Shown in pieces: positions 1-7,669 of a stretch of DNA of 64,000 nucleotides. The notes beneath the pieces are model-generated. The model made no database searches, was not told the origin of the DNA, and saw only the letters and a list, made by a program, of their open reading frames with translations. The DNA is from Paenibacillus algorifonticola. GTDB taxonomy: Bacteria; Bacillota; Bacilli; Paenibacillales; Paenibacillaceae. The number at the start of each line of letters is the position of its first letter. Within the stretch, counting starts at the first letter, position 1. Where the stretch lies: NCBI RefSeq assembly GCF_000971975.1, contig NZ_LAQO01000007.1, positions 62,001-126,000 on the forward strand. The letters are read 5' to 3'. The translations under genes and the position numbers were made by a program.

Positions 1-37
1 CCTCGCCCGTAATCGCATATAAACGAAAATCCTTCAT
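1..37 (-). CDS. Thiamine phosphate synthase or TenI-like thiazole tautomerase, N-terminal fragment
   Basis: Only the first 12 codons lie in the window; they read MKDFRLYAITGE, the opening beta strand of the ThiE/TenI TIM-barrel family. ThiE couples the pyrimidine and thiazole halves of thiamin in the cytoplasm, while TenI aromatises the thiazole. The start is preceded by an AAGGGA ribosome site. It follows thiF on the same strand, which fits the end of a thiamin salvage operon. The fragment is too short to tell ThiE from TenI. Confidence 0.6.
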   Translation of the reverse strand, partial: MKDFRLYAITGE

Positions 38-65
38 GTTCACACAATCCCTTCGCGGTTAGAGA

Positions 66-155
66 CTGCGACGAAATAAAGTACCGCTAATTTATTGACA
101 AAACTCCCAAAACCGTGGAGATTTTGTCAACAAAAGCGGGTACTAATTTCCTCGC
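66..155. repeat. Imperfect long inverted repeat between thiF and thiE/tenI
   Basis: The outer arms pair GCGACGAAATAAAGTACCGC with a right arm reading GCGGGTACTAATTTCCTCGC (a few mismatches). The inner arms pair TTGACAAAACTCC with GGAGATTTTGTCAA. The folded RNA would be a long hairpin inside the operon. It could be a processing or stability element, or a small palindromic mobile element. No coding capacity is seen. Confidence 0.6.
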
Positions 156-168
156 AGCTCCTTAGCCA

Positions 169-1182
169 TTAGTTTCCGATATAACGGGCATATAAGGTTT
201 TGGCACGGACCATATCTTCCGTTCCCTGCACAAGCACACGCCCATCGGGGAACAGCACGAGCCGCTCGCCTTCCGGCAGCTCGGCTTTCAGCAAATAAGC
301 GTTGTGCGTAAGCTCCGCAGCAATCGGCGCCAGCCTTTGACGCCACTGCTCCAGATTAAGCGGAGCGCCGCCGGAAATTTGCACGGTGCTGCGCCCGCAC
401 AGCGAGACTGCCGCATCCTGCTCTGCCACCTGCAAAGCAGGGTACTGCTTCAACTGGCAGCAAGGACACTGCTTCGCAGGCTCGCCCAGCTTCATCTCGA
501 ACGAGTGATTTTGCCATAAGTCGAAGGTCATCAGGCTGTTTCTTCTTTTGTCCGTAGCTCCAACTAAATATTTAAGCGCCTCTACCGCTTGGTAGGAAGC
601 GACAATATCCACCACCGGCGAAATAACACCGATCATATCGCATGTCTGTCCGCCCGCATCCGCTGATTGAATAAAGCAGCGCAGACACGGCGTAGCGCCT
701 GGAACGAGAATTGCGCTCATGCCCCGCGAGCTGACCGCCCCGCCATACGTAAACGGAATGCCGCTGCGGAAGCAAGCATCATTGAGCAGAAAACGCGTCT
801 GAAAATTATCCGTCCCATCGAGCACGAGGTCGATATCCATCAGCAGCGCGTCGATATTTTGAACGGTGACGTCAGCGACAATCGCTTCGATTTTGACATC
901 GGAATTGATTTTGCGCAGCTTCTTCTCGGCGGCAACCGCCTTCGGATAGCCATTCTCGACATCCTCTTCGTCGTAAAGCATCTGCCGCTGGAGATTGCTT
1001 CGCTCCACATAATCACGATCAACGAAACGGACGAGCCCGACCCCCGCTCTGACCATATGATTGGCCAGAACGGTGCCGAGCGCTCCCATTCCTATAATAA
1101 GCACAGCGCTCTCGCTTAGCTTGCGCTGCCCTGCTTCACCAATTGGCGTAAACAACATCTGTCTTGAATAGCGTTCGTCCAT
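169..1182 (-). CDS. thiF: ThiF/MoeB-family sulfur-carrier adenylyltransferase
   Basis: This is an E1-like enzyme that activates the C-terminal glycine of a ThiS-type carrier with ATP, the first step of thiazole sulfur transfer in the cytoplasm. The nucleotide-binding loop IIGMGALG lies near residues 28-36, followed by a conserved acidic segment and NLQRQ. Two zinc-binding Cys pairs are visible, CLRC near residue 168 and CPCC near residue 240. The length, about 337 aa, fits the family. The start at 1182 (MDERYSRQ) is preferred over an ATG at 1203 because GGAGGG lies about 10 nt upstream; the 1203 ATG overlaps the thiY stop and has no ribosome site. A MoeB role is possible, but the thiamin neighbours favour ThiF. 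Confidence 0.85.
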   Translation of the reverse strand: MDERYSRQMLFTPIGEAGQRKLSESAVLIIGMGALGTVLANHMVRAGVGLVRFVDRDYVERSNLQRQMLYDEEDVENGYPKAVAAEKKLRKINSDVKIEAIVADVTVQNIDALLMDIDLVLDGTDNFQTRFLLNDACFRSGIPFTYGGAVSSRGMSAILVPGATPCLRCFIQSADAGGQTCDMIGVISPVVDIVASYQAVEALKYLVGATDKRRNSLMTFDLWQNHSFEMKLGEPAKQCPCCQLKQYPALQVAEQDAAVSLCGRSTVQISGGAPLNLEQWRQRLAPIAAELTHNAYLLKAELPEGERLVLFPDGRVLVQGTEDMVRAKTLYARYIGN

Positions 1183-1202
1183 ACGCCGTATTCCCTCCAC
1201 CA

Positions 1203-2255
1203 TTATAGGTTGCGGAATGCATCCTCAGCCTTGACCTCTTTTGTGAGCTGACCATGCTCCTTCAACCATGAAATTACATTGCTCCACGACTCTGCCGACT
1301 GGCTGCCGAAAGCTTCAGAACCGGCATCCATGAGCGGCAGCAGCACCTGCAAGCTTTGCTTCTCAATCTCGGCATCGAGCGGGTAATCTGCGCTTTGCTT
1401 GTCGAGCAGCACCTGCAAAGCCTCATCCGGATGGCTCGCCGTATATTCCTGCCCTTTTGCCGCCGCATCGAGAAACTTTTTAAACACTTCGCTTTTGCCC
1501 GCAACGCCATCCTCGCTCGCTGTCATCACAAGCTCGTAATAATCCGGCACGCCATAATCGGCCGGGTTCAGCGCAATCAGCTTCTCGCCTTCCTTCTCCA
1601 GCAGCAGCTTCTCGTGGTTCACATAACCGCCGATAATCGCATCAACCTTCTTCGTCGTCATGGCCGGAATCAGGTCCCAGCCCACATCAACATAGTTCAG
1701 TGCTGACGGATCGCCGCCATCGGTTTTCACCATCGTGTTCACGTACGCTTCATCCAGCGGAATCGACGGGTAGCCGATTTTTTTGCCGACCAGATCCTTT
1801 GGCGTCTTCACGCCGGACGATTCCAGCACGAACAGCTGATTGAGCGGGTGGCGCACAAGCGAGGCAACCGATACAATCGGAATTTCCTCTGCACGGGCAA
1901 CGGCTACCTGCATTTGATAGCTGATCGCCAGATCCGCTTTGCCTGTTGCAACCAGCTTGAGCGCGTCATTCGTATCGGCCGGCACCTGCAGCTTCACATT
2001 CAGGCCCGCTTCCTTGAAGTAGCCCTGCTCCTCCGCCGCATACAAGAAGGTGTGCACCGCATTCGGATACCAGTCGAGCAGCACCGTCAGCTCCTGCGCG
2101 CCCTCGGCATCGCTTGCTGTATTCTTATTATCCGAGGAGCAGCCCGCCATAATGACTAGCGTCAAAGCAAGACATGCTGCGATCCATGAGCTGCGTTTCC
2201 ATTTGGAAGCTTTATTTTTCGAAAAATTAAGATTTCCTTCATTCTCCTTACGCAT
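1203..2255 (-). CDS. thiY: Pyrimidine-precursor (FAMP) binding lipoprotein, ThiY-like
   Basis: Solute-binding lipoprotein of the NMT1/THI5-like family. The start at 2255 has an AAAGAGGTTG ribosome site. A basic and hydrophobic signal peptide ends in the lipobox IMAGC, so the mature protein should be anchored on the outer face of the membrane. LLDWYPNAVH matches the start of the NMT1/ThiY fold, and GGY and WDLIPA segments line the expected pyrimidine pocket. ThiXYZ in Bacillus imports N-formyl-4-amino-5-aminomethyl-2-methylpyrimidine, a breakdown product of thiamin. The gene sits between thiX and thiF, in an operon with a TPP riboswitch, a deformylase and TenA, so the substrate assignment is well supported by context. 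Confidence 0.88.
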   Translation of the reverse strand: MRKENEGNLNFSKNKASKWKRSSWIAACLALTLVIMAGCSSDNKNTASDAEGAQELTVLLDWYPNAVHTFLYAAEEQGYFKEAGLNVKLQVPADTNDALKLVATGKADLAISYQMQVAVARAEEIPIVSVASLVRHPLNQLFVLESSGVKTPKDLVGKKIGYPSIPLDEAYVNTMVKTDGGDPSALNYVDVGWDLIPAMTTKKVDAIIGGYVNHEKLLLEKEGEKLIALNPADYGVPDYYELVMTASEDGVAGKSEVFKKFLDAAAKGQEYTASHPDEALQVLLDKQSADYPLDAEIEKQSLQVLLPLMDAGSEAFGSQSAESWSNVISWLKEHGQLTKEVKAEDAFRNL

Positions 2256-2332
2256 AGACAAGCAACCTCTTTCTGTTTCTATTATAGTATAAAAAATGCC
2301 ATAAGGCTTGATCGGCACTACGCTCTGATCAC

Positions 2333-3100
2333 CTACTGGCCTACCTTCGATTCTTTCCGATAGGAAAGACAGATTCGCTCAAGCGCCAATACGGCTAAAA
2401 ATAACATAATGCCCATCGCTGACAGCAGCAGCACGCCGGAAAAAACACTTTCACCGCGCAGCATATTCGCCGCCCGCTTCGTGTACATGCCCAGGCCCGC
2501 TTCGCCGCCCAGCCATTCGCCAAGCGTAGCGCCGCCGACGCTGATCGCCGCAGCCATTTTCAGCCCCGTGAAAAACTCCGGCAGCGCCGAAGGGATTTTC
2601 CACTTGAGAAACAACTCGCGCTTGCCTGCTCCCATCGTCCGCAGCAGCTCCCCGATATCCGGGTCCGCCGAGCGGAAGCCATCCGCCGTATTCATCGCAA
2701 TGGGGAAAAAGGTAAACAGCATGACAACGGCGATTTTGCTGCCGATTTCATAGCCAAACCACATGACCATGATCGGCGACAGCGCAATAATCGGAATCGT
2801 CTGCGAGGCAACAACGAGCGGATACAGCGTTTTGCGCGCCAGCGACGAGCTGTCGATCCAGATCGCCGATAACGTCCCAAGCACGATTGAAATCGCCAGC
2901 CCAAGCAGCGCCTCGCCTAGCGTGATTACGAAATGCCGCGCCAGCAGCCCACTGTTCTCCACCATGGAGACGAGCACATCAGACAGCCGCGGGATAATAT
3001 AATGGGGAATTTGGAATATTCGCGTTCCAACTTCCCACAAAACGGCGAGCAGCAGGATGAACAGCACGACTGGCATATGCTTCTTGAAAAAGCGCTTCAT
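2333..3100 (-). CDS. thiX: ABC transporter permease, ThiX-like
   Basis: Membrane permease of 255 aa in the SsuC/TauC family with about six hydrophobic segments. It carries the cytoplasmic coupling loop with the EAA-type motif LLRTMGAGKRELFLKWKIP near residues 150-170 that docks on the ATPase. The ATG overlaps the stop of the preceding thiZ-like gene by four bases (ATGA at 3097-3100), showing translational coupling. It forms the channel of the formylaminopyrimidine importer with the neighbouring ATPase and lipoprotein. Confidence 0.87.
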   Translation of the reverse strand: MKRFFKKHMPVVLFILLLAVLWEVGTRIFQIPHYIIPRLSDVLVSMVENSGLLARHFVITLGEALLGLAISIVLGTLSAIWIDSSSLARKTLYPLVVASQTIPIIALSPIMVMWFGYEIGSKIAVVMLFTFFPIAMNTADGFRSADPDIGELLRTMGAGKRELFLKWKIPSALPEFFTGLKMAAAISVGGATLGEWLGGEAGLGMYTKRAANMLRGESVFSGVLLLSAMGIMLFLAVLALERICLSYRKESKVGQ

Positions 3101-3993
3101 CGGCTTCCCCCCTCTAGGCTGGCCGCTGTGTGCGCATGGCCGAAATGCCCCAGCAGCTGGCGCTTTAACGCCACAAACGGCTCGCTCAGCATCGTCTCGT
3201 AGGTGCGCGGACGCGTCAGTGCCACCGGATATTCCACCAGCTCGGCAACCGGCGCCTTCGCCGCCACCAGCACCCGGTCGGACAGAAGCAGCGCTTCATC
3301 TATGTCATGGGTAATAAAAACAATCGTTTTGCGATGCTGCTCCCATATTTGCAGCAGCCACTCCTGCATGCTGACTCTCGTCATCGCATCAAGAGCACTG
3401 AACGGCTCATCCAGCAAAAACAGCTCGCCGCCGCCCAGCAGCGAGCGAAGAAATGATACCCGCTGGCGCATGCCGCCCGACAGCTCATGCGGGTATTTCG
3501 CCTCGGTTCCGGCGAGGCCGAAATCCGGCAGCAGCTCCCGCACCCGCTGGCGCGCTTCCTTCTTCGGCGTTCCCGACAGCTCCATGCCGAGCGCGGCATT
3601 GTCGAGCACCGTCCGCCACGGCATGAGGCAATCCTTCTGCGGCATATAGCCGATCTTTGCCGCCTGCTCCTTGCGATTCATGCCGCCGATCGTAATCGCG
3701 CCGGCTTGCGGCTCCAGCAGTCCGGCCAGCAGCCGGAACAGCGTCGTCTTGCCCATGCCGCTCGCCGCAAGCACGCTGACGAACTCGCCCTGCCCAATAT
3801 GCAGGTCAAGCCCTTCAATCAGCGGCGGCCCGCCGGGAAAAGCATACGTTAGTCCGCTTACACTAAGGCCTGCTGGCTCGTTGTTTTCACTATGCGCAAA
3901 AGCGTTAGTTGCCGCTGCTTCTGCTGCTGTCCCGCTTGCTCCCGCCACCCTCTCAAGCCCCTGCTCTCCCGGCTGGCCTTTCTTTATGCTCAC
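3097..3993 (-). CDS. thiZ: ABC transporter ATPase, ThiZ-like
   Basis: ATP-binding subunit of the pyrimidine importer. Visible motifs in order are the P-loop AASGMGKTT, signature LSGGMRQRV, Walker B LFLLDEPF and switch FITHD. The first P-loop residue is Ala where the family normally has Gly, which is unusual but may be tolerated. The start is taken as GTG at 3993, which overlaps the tenA stop as GTGA and has GGGGAGGAG upstream; an upstream ATG at 4029 lies inside tenA with no ribosome site. The first 50 residues are low-complexity and Ala/Gly rich before the ATPase domain, so a later true start cannot be excluded. Confidence 0.85.
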   Translation of the reverse strand: MSIKKGQPGEQGLERVAGASGTAAEAAATNAFAHSENNEPAGLSVSGLTYAFPGGPPLIEGLDLHIGQGEFVSVLAASGMGKTTLFRLLAGLLEPQAGAITIGGMNRKEQAAKIGYMPQKDCLMPWRTVLDNAALGMELSGTPKKEARQRVRELLPDFGLAGTEAKYPHELSGGMRQRVSFLRSLLGGGELFLLDEPFSALDAMTRVSMQEWLLQIWEQHRKTIVFITHDIDEALLLSDRVLVAAKAPVAELVEYPVALTRPRTYETMLSEPFVALKRQLLGHFGHAHTAASLEGGSR

Positions 3994-4661
3994 ACTGGCC
4001 ACTCCTCCCCGCGATATGCCATATCCCAAAATAAATATTCCATCTTAGATGTTGTAACAAAATGCTTCTCCAGCTTCGCAAGCTCCCGCTCCGGAAGCCC
4101 TTCTGCCAATTGGTCCATTAGGCCAATGCACCAATGGGTCAGCTCGCCGAACTCCTCCGAGCTGTACATAAGAATCCAGTCCTTATAAAGCGGATGATCC
4201 AGCGCGCCCGGATATTCGGCGAAGGTTACGCCAATTTCACGGTAGCTCCACATGCACGGCAGCAGCGCTGCTACTACCTCTGCGAGCGAGCCGTTCGCCG
4301 CGACGTCGAGCATATATTTTGTATACGCGATATTGCTTGGCGCAGGCTGCGTGCCTTCGAGCTGCTCGCGCGTAACACCGAAACGGTCGGCATACTGGCG
4401 GTGCAGCTCCATTTCCACATGCAGCGTGGAATGATACAGCCCAGCGAATTTGACCATTGTTTCCATATCGCCAGCTTTTATACTGCCGTAGGCGAACAGC
4501 TTCGCATAGTCGATTAAATAGACGTAGTCCTGCTTGAGGTAATAGATGAAGCGCTGCGGATCCAGCGTGCCTTCCCGCATTTCCACGAGAAACGGATGCT
4601 CGTGGCTTTTCTGCCATACTTCACGGCTTGCTTGATATAATCTATCGCTAAATTTGCTCAT
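3990..4661 (-). CDS. tenA: Aminopyrimidine aminohydrolase TenA
   Basis: TenA hydrolyses 4-amino-5-aminomethyl-2-methylpyrimidine to the hydroxymethyl form that enters thiamin synthesis. The protein is 223 aa, all helical in pattern, with the catalytic Cys in LLPCMWSYREIG and the late conserved Glu in KMEYLFWDMAY. Of two adjacent ATGs, 4661 is chosen because GGAGG is then 5 nt upstream rather than 2. It is followed by thiZ with a GTGA overlap. A 430-base gap holding palindromic elements separates it from the ylmB-like gene upstream. Confidence 0.92.
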   Translation of the reverse strand: MSKFSDRLYQASREVWQKSHEHPFLVEMREGTLDPQRFIYYLKQDYVYLIDYAKLFAYGSIKAGDMETMVKFAGLYHSTLHVEMELHRQYADRFGVTREQLEGTQPAPSNIAYTKYMLDVAANGSLAEVVAALLPCMWSYREIGVTFAEYPGALDHPLYKDWILMYSSEEFGELTHWCIGLMDQLAEGLPERELAKLEKHFVTTSKMEYLFWDMAYRGEEWPV

Positions 4662-4676
4662 CATGTCCTCCGGGCG

Positions 4677-4853
4677 CCGGATGAAAAAGGATGCTGCGCT
4701 GCGTGAAAGGTTTGGCTTCCGATCGCTGTTACTCCTTGATTTCCTGAATATGACCATCAATAGTCGAAATCAAGGAGTAGATGCGAGCGCTACACTTCTC
4801 CAGCTCAAACCTTTCACTCCGCTCCGCCCTTTTTCATCCGGCTTTTTATTTAA
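4677..4853. repeat. Large imperfect palindrome upstream of tenA
   Basis: The ends CCGGATGAAAAAGG (left) and CCTTTTTCATCCGG (right) are exact inverted copies. Further in, GTGAAAGGTTTG pairs with CAAACCTTTCAC, and TACTCCTTGATTTC with GAAATCAAGGAGTA. The centre is a short spacer near 4750-4775. The element begins about 6 nt upstream of the tenA ribosome site, so the operon transcript would fold into a long stem just before tenA. It may be a MITE-like palindrome or an RNA-processing signal. No TPP aptamer is present here. Confidence 0.75.
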
Positions 4854-4903
4854 CAGCTGGTGATTCGCTGACTCTTATTATTCACACTCATTAATCCCAC
4901 TTG

Positions 4904-5042
4904 TGTTCGAGGACTGACGTTCCGCTATTTCAGCGATTTGGCCGATTTAGTCGTGACCGCGGACAGGAAATCCGCTATTCCGTAATTAACGGGGACTTTA
5001 TAGGTTTTTTGCAGCCAATAACTGCATCTGAGTCCTCGAACA
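4904..5042. repeat. Inverted-repeat element of a dispersed family
   Basis: It is bounded by perfect 12-bp inverted arms, TGTTCGAGGACT at 4904-4915 and AGTCCTCGAACA at 5031-5042. It contains GACAGGAAATCCGCTATT, which recurs in inverted orientation near 54037-54061 together with other TTCCGCTATT units. It has no reading frame that looks coding. Together with the 4677-4853 palindrome it fills the gap between tenA and the ylmB-like gene. Confidence 0.6.
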
Positions 5043-5094
5043 AGGCAAAATCGTTGATTTTCACAAATTAACGGCTTCTCTGTCCGCTCAACAA

Positions 5095-6393
5095 CTATAC
5101 GCTGCTCCCTGCTTCCTCTTTCGGACGGTTGCACCAATCGGCAATGAAGCCGAGTATAACTTTTGTATAATAAATCAGCTCGTTGATGTCGACGCTCTCG
5201 TCCACCGCATGGGCATGCTCCAGCTGCCCTGGACCATAAATGACCGTCGGAATGCCTTCCCTGCCGATCCAGCCCGCATCGGTTACACTTGGGCTCATGC
5301 CAACAGCTGGCAGCACGCCAAGCACTTGCTGATGGCTTTGCTCCAGCGCCTTCAGCCCCGACCACTGCGGATTCAGCTCCTGCGAAGGGAAAATTTCGCC
5401 GCGATCCTCAATCATCGAGCGCCCTCCCCAGCGGAAGGTTGGCGGATGCTTGCGCATCCATGGATCGCCCTGCGCTACGCCAAGCAAGTGCGCTTCAATT
5501 TCGGAAGCAATCGCTTCATAATCTTCATTCGGGTAAAAATGAACCGTGATCCATAACGAACAGCGGTCCGCGATAAAGGCGGCATGACGCCCCCCTTCAA
5601 TGACCGCAGGGTTGATCGTATTGGAGCCGGGAGGAAAACCTTCATAAGATTTGCTCACTGCCCAGTGGCGCTCTAAATCTTGAAGCCCGGCGATCAGCTT
5701 AGCCATTTTCTCAATCGTGCTGGCGCCTTGAACGCCGCCTCCGGCATGGATCATGCGCGAACGCATGCCATCATGGAACGTCTCCGGGCTTTGCAAAGTG
5801 ACCCAGCCGGTTATAACGCCGCCCTGCCCTTGAATTGCCAGTCCGCTCGTATCGGCAACGATCGCGAAATCCGCTTCGCAGCCACGCTCCATACAAGCGC
5901 GAGTGCCAGCCTCGCCCGCTTCCTCGCCAATAACGGCTTGGAACAGCAAGTCTCCTTTCAGCTCCACACCCGCTTCGGTCAGCAGCTTGCTTGCAAACAG
6001 CAATGCCGCAAGCCCGCCTTTCATATCGGCTGTTCCACGTCCATAAGCGCGTCCATCCTCCAGCACCAGCTTGAACGGATCACGCTTCCAGCCTCCGCTG
6101 TCGCCCACCTCAGCGACATCCATATGCCCATTGAGCAGCAGGCTGCGATAACGCTCGCGATTGGTGCCCCGTTTTACCGCCGTCACGTTCGGATCGCCTG
6201 GATAAACCTCCCACAGCTCAGTCGCAAAACCGCTCGCTTGCAGCTGCTTCTCCAAAAACTGCTGGGCTTCCAGCGTATTGCGTGCTGGAGGGCTGACGGT
6301 TGGATACGCCACCAGCTCGGCTAGCAGCGCGAACAGCTCATCCTGCCGCTCATCCACCTGCTGCTGCAGCGCCCCAATCCATGCTTCTGTCAT
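5095..6393 (-). CDS. ylmB: M20-family deacylase, probable formylaminopyrimidine deformylase (YlmB-like)
   Basis: Dinuclear zinc amidohydrolase of the ArgE/DapE/M20 family, 432 aa. Metal ligands are visible in LLNGHMDVAEVGD, GRGTADMKGG, the EE pair of VIGEEAGEAGT, and the late His of QLEHAHAVDE. Alone it could be taken for acetylornithine deacetylase. However, it is the first gene after a TPP riboswitch and lies upstream of tenA and thiXYZ, the exact context of Bacillus YlmB, which removes the formyl group from the imported pyrimidine. The start has GGGGAG 8 nt upstream. Confidence 0.85.
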   Translation of the reverse strand: MTEAWIGALQQQVDERQDELFALLAELVAYPTVSPPARNTLEAQQFLEKQLQASGFATELWEVYPGDPNVTAVKRGTNRERYRSLLLNGHMDVAEVGDSGGWKRDPFKLVLEDGRAYGRGTADMKGGLAALLFASKLLTEAGVELKGDLLFQAVIGEEAGEAGTRACMERGCEADFAIVADTSGLAIQGQGGVITGWVTLQSPETFHDGMRSRMIHAGGGVQGASTIEKMAKLIAGLQDLERHWAVSKSYEGFPPGSNTINPAVIEGGRHAAFIADRCSLWITVHFYPNEDYEAIASEIEAHLLGVAQGDPWMRKHPPTFRWGGRSMIEDRGEIFPSQELNPQWSGLKALEQSHQQVLGVLPAVGMSPSVTDAGWIGREGIPTVIYGPGQLEHAHAVDESVDINELIYYTKVILGFIADWCNRPKEEAGSSV

Positions 6394-6485
6394 CTACTTT
6401 CTCCCCTTTCCTGAAGGAAAGCAATGCTCGCAGTTCATCCAAAACCCTGTCTCAGACAAACCCGCTTTTATTCAGCGGAGAAATA

Positions 6486-6515
6486 CAAAAAAACCATTCG
6501 AGAATACACGAATGG
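6486..6515 (-). terminator. Attenuator terminator of the TPP riboswitch
   Basis: Read on the minus strand, CCATTCG and CGAATGG form a perfect 7-bp stem with an 8-nt loop, followed by seven T residues at 6493-6487. It lies between the aptamer and the ylmB-like start, where the expression platform of a transcriptional TPP riboswitch is expected. Confidence 0.85.
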
Positions 6516-6525
6516 CTACGTTTCG

Positions 6526-6622
6526 TTATGTTCTCTACGCCAGCATTACCTGGATCAGATTAACGGTCAGGAAAACAAGTTCCCTATCTCAGCCAGACTT
6601 CATCCAGCACCCGCATTTCGTA
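6526..6622 (-). promoter_or_regulatory. TPP riboswitch (THI element) aptamer
   Basis: On the minus strand the conserved TPP aptamer blocks appear in order: GCGGGTGCTGG, GGCTGAGATAGGGAA, GACCGTTAATCTGATCC and AGGTAATGCTGGCGTAG. These are the P1/P2, CUGAGA and P4/P5 signatures of the THI box. The terminator downstream implies transcriptional OFF control by thiamin pyrophosphate of the whole salvage operon to its right-to-left end. Confidence 0.95.
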
Positions 6623-6635
6623 TGAAATTAGTTTA

Positions 6636-6664
6636 ACTATAACGGAATACTTGAGAATAGGCAA
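6636..6664 (-). promoter_or_regulatory. SigA-type promoter of the thiamin salvage operon
   Basis: A minus-strand TTGCCT (6664-6659), a 17-bp spacer and TATAGT (6641-6636) place transcription start near 6629, a few bases before the riboswitch aptamer. Confidence 0.8.
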
Positions 6665-6758
6665 CGGTTCGATTGTGATTGCGGGCGATTACTTTTTTGC
6701 GGGCTGTAGACCAAGCAGCTGTAAGATATAATGAAATCAGGGAAAGGAGGTTTTCCAC

Positions 6759-7619
6759 ATGAGAAGCGAACAGGAAATGATGAAGCTGCTTATAGACTTT
6801 GCTGCCCATGATTCTAGAATTGTACTTGCCACGCTCGAAGGCTCACGCACCAACAAAAACATCACCCCTGATCTATTTCAGGATTTTGATGTTTCCTATT
6901 TTGTGACCGATATGGATGCTTTCAAGGAAAATGAGGAGTGGTTGAGCAGCTTCGGAAAGCGGATTATGATGCAGAAGCCTGAGGATATGAAGCTTTTCCC
7001 CGCCGAATTAGGCAATTGGTTTTCCTATCTCATCATTTTTGAAGATGGGCATAAGCTCGACCTGACGTTGATTCCAATCGACGAGGTAGATGATTATTTT
7101 ACGAATAGCGACGGTTTAGTCGAAGTGCTGCTTGATAAACAGTCGCTTGTCCAAAATGAAGTGCTCCCAACTGACCGTCAATATTGGACGAAGCAGCCGA
7201 CCGCAAGAGAATTTGACGATTGCTGCAATGAATTTTGGATGGTTACTACTTACGTGGTAAAGGGACTCGCGAGGGAAGAAATTTTGTTCGCAATTGATCA
7301 TTTAAGCGGGATTGCCCGCCCTAATTTACTCCGAATGATGGCTTGGCAAATTGGTGCAGAGCAAGGCTATTCCTTTAGTGTGGGGAAAAATTATAAATTT
7401 ATAAACCGTTACCTTCCAGAAGAGGATTGGGAAGCGCTGCTTTCTACTTATGCTGAAAATAGCTACCCCAACATGTGGCAGTCTCTATTCACCTGCTATG
7501 AGCTGTTTCGAAAATACTCTAAAACCGTAGCAGCAAGCTTTGGGTATGTGTATCCCGATTACGATGAAGCTATCACTAAATATACCGAACGCATCTATAA
7601 AAAAGAGGGCTTTCTCTAA
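6759..7619 (+). CDS. aadK: Aminoglycoside 6-adenylyltransferase (AadK-like)
   Basis: A 286-aa nucleotidyltransferase that would transfer AMP to position 6 of streptomycin in the cytoplasm. The nucleotidyltransferase signature is visible as LEGSRTNKN followed by DFDVSYFVTD, with a third acidic residue in HKLDLTLIP. The length matches chromosomal ANT(6) enzymes of Bacillus. It has a strong AAAGGAGG ribosome site and a TATAAT at 6727-6732. Its stop codon lies within the hairpin that terminates convergent htpG. No mobile element flanks it, so it looks intrinsic rather than acquired. Confidence 0.88.
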   Translation: MRSEQEMMKLLIDFAAHDSRIVLATLEGSRTNKNITPDLFQDFDVSYFVTDMDAFKENEEWLSSFGKRIMMQKPEDMKLFPAELGNWFSYLIIFEDGHKLDLTLIPIDEVDDYFTNSDGLVEVLLDKQSLVQNEVLPTDRQYWTKQPTAREFDDCCNEFWMVTTYVVKGLAREEILFAIDHLSGIARPNLLRMMAWQIGAEQGYSFSVGKNYKFINRYLPEEDWEALLSTYAENSYPNMWQSLFTCYELFRKYSKTVAASFGYVYPDYDEAITKYTERIYKKEGFL

Positions 7620-7653
7620 AGCAGCTTAACGCTGCTCTAGGGAAAGCCCTCTC
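7598..7653 (-). terminator. Rho-independent terminator of htpG
   Basis: Long nested hairpin: GAGGGCTTTC pairs with GGAAAGCCCTC, and an inner GCAGC/GCTGC stem is present. A run of T follows on the minus strand (7604-7599). The end of the convergent aadK-like gene overlaps it. Confidence 0.85.
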
Positions 7654-7669
7654 TGCATGCTTGTGGCTG

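Noticed and set aside
3993..4029. ATG at 4029 as the thiZ start
   Set aside because: It lies inside tenA without a ribosome site; the GTG at 3993 forms a GTGA overlap with GGGGAGGAG upstream.
4662..5094. Second TPP riboswitch upstream of tenA
   Set aside because: The aptamer motifs (CTGAGA, ATCTGATCC-like, GCTGGCGTAG) are absent; only palindromic elements are present.
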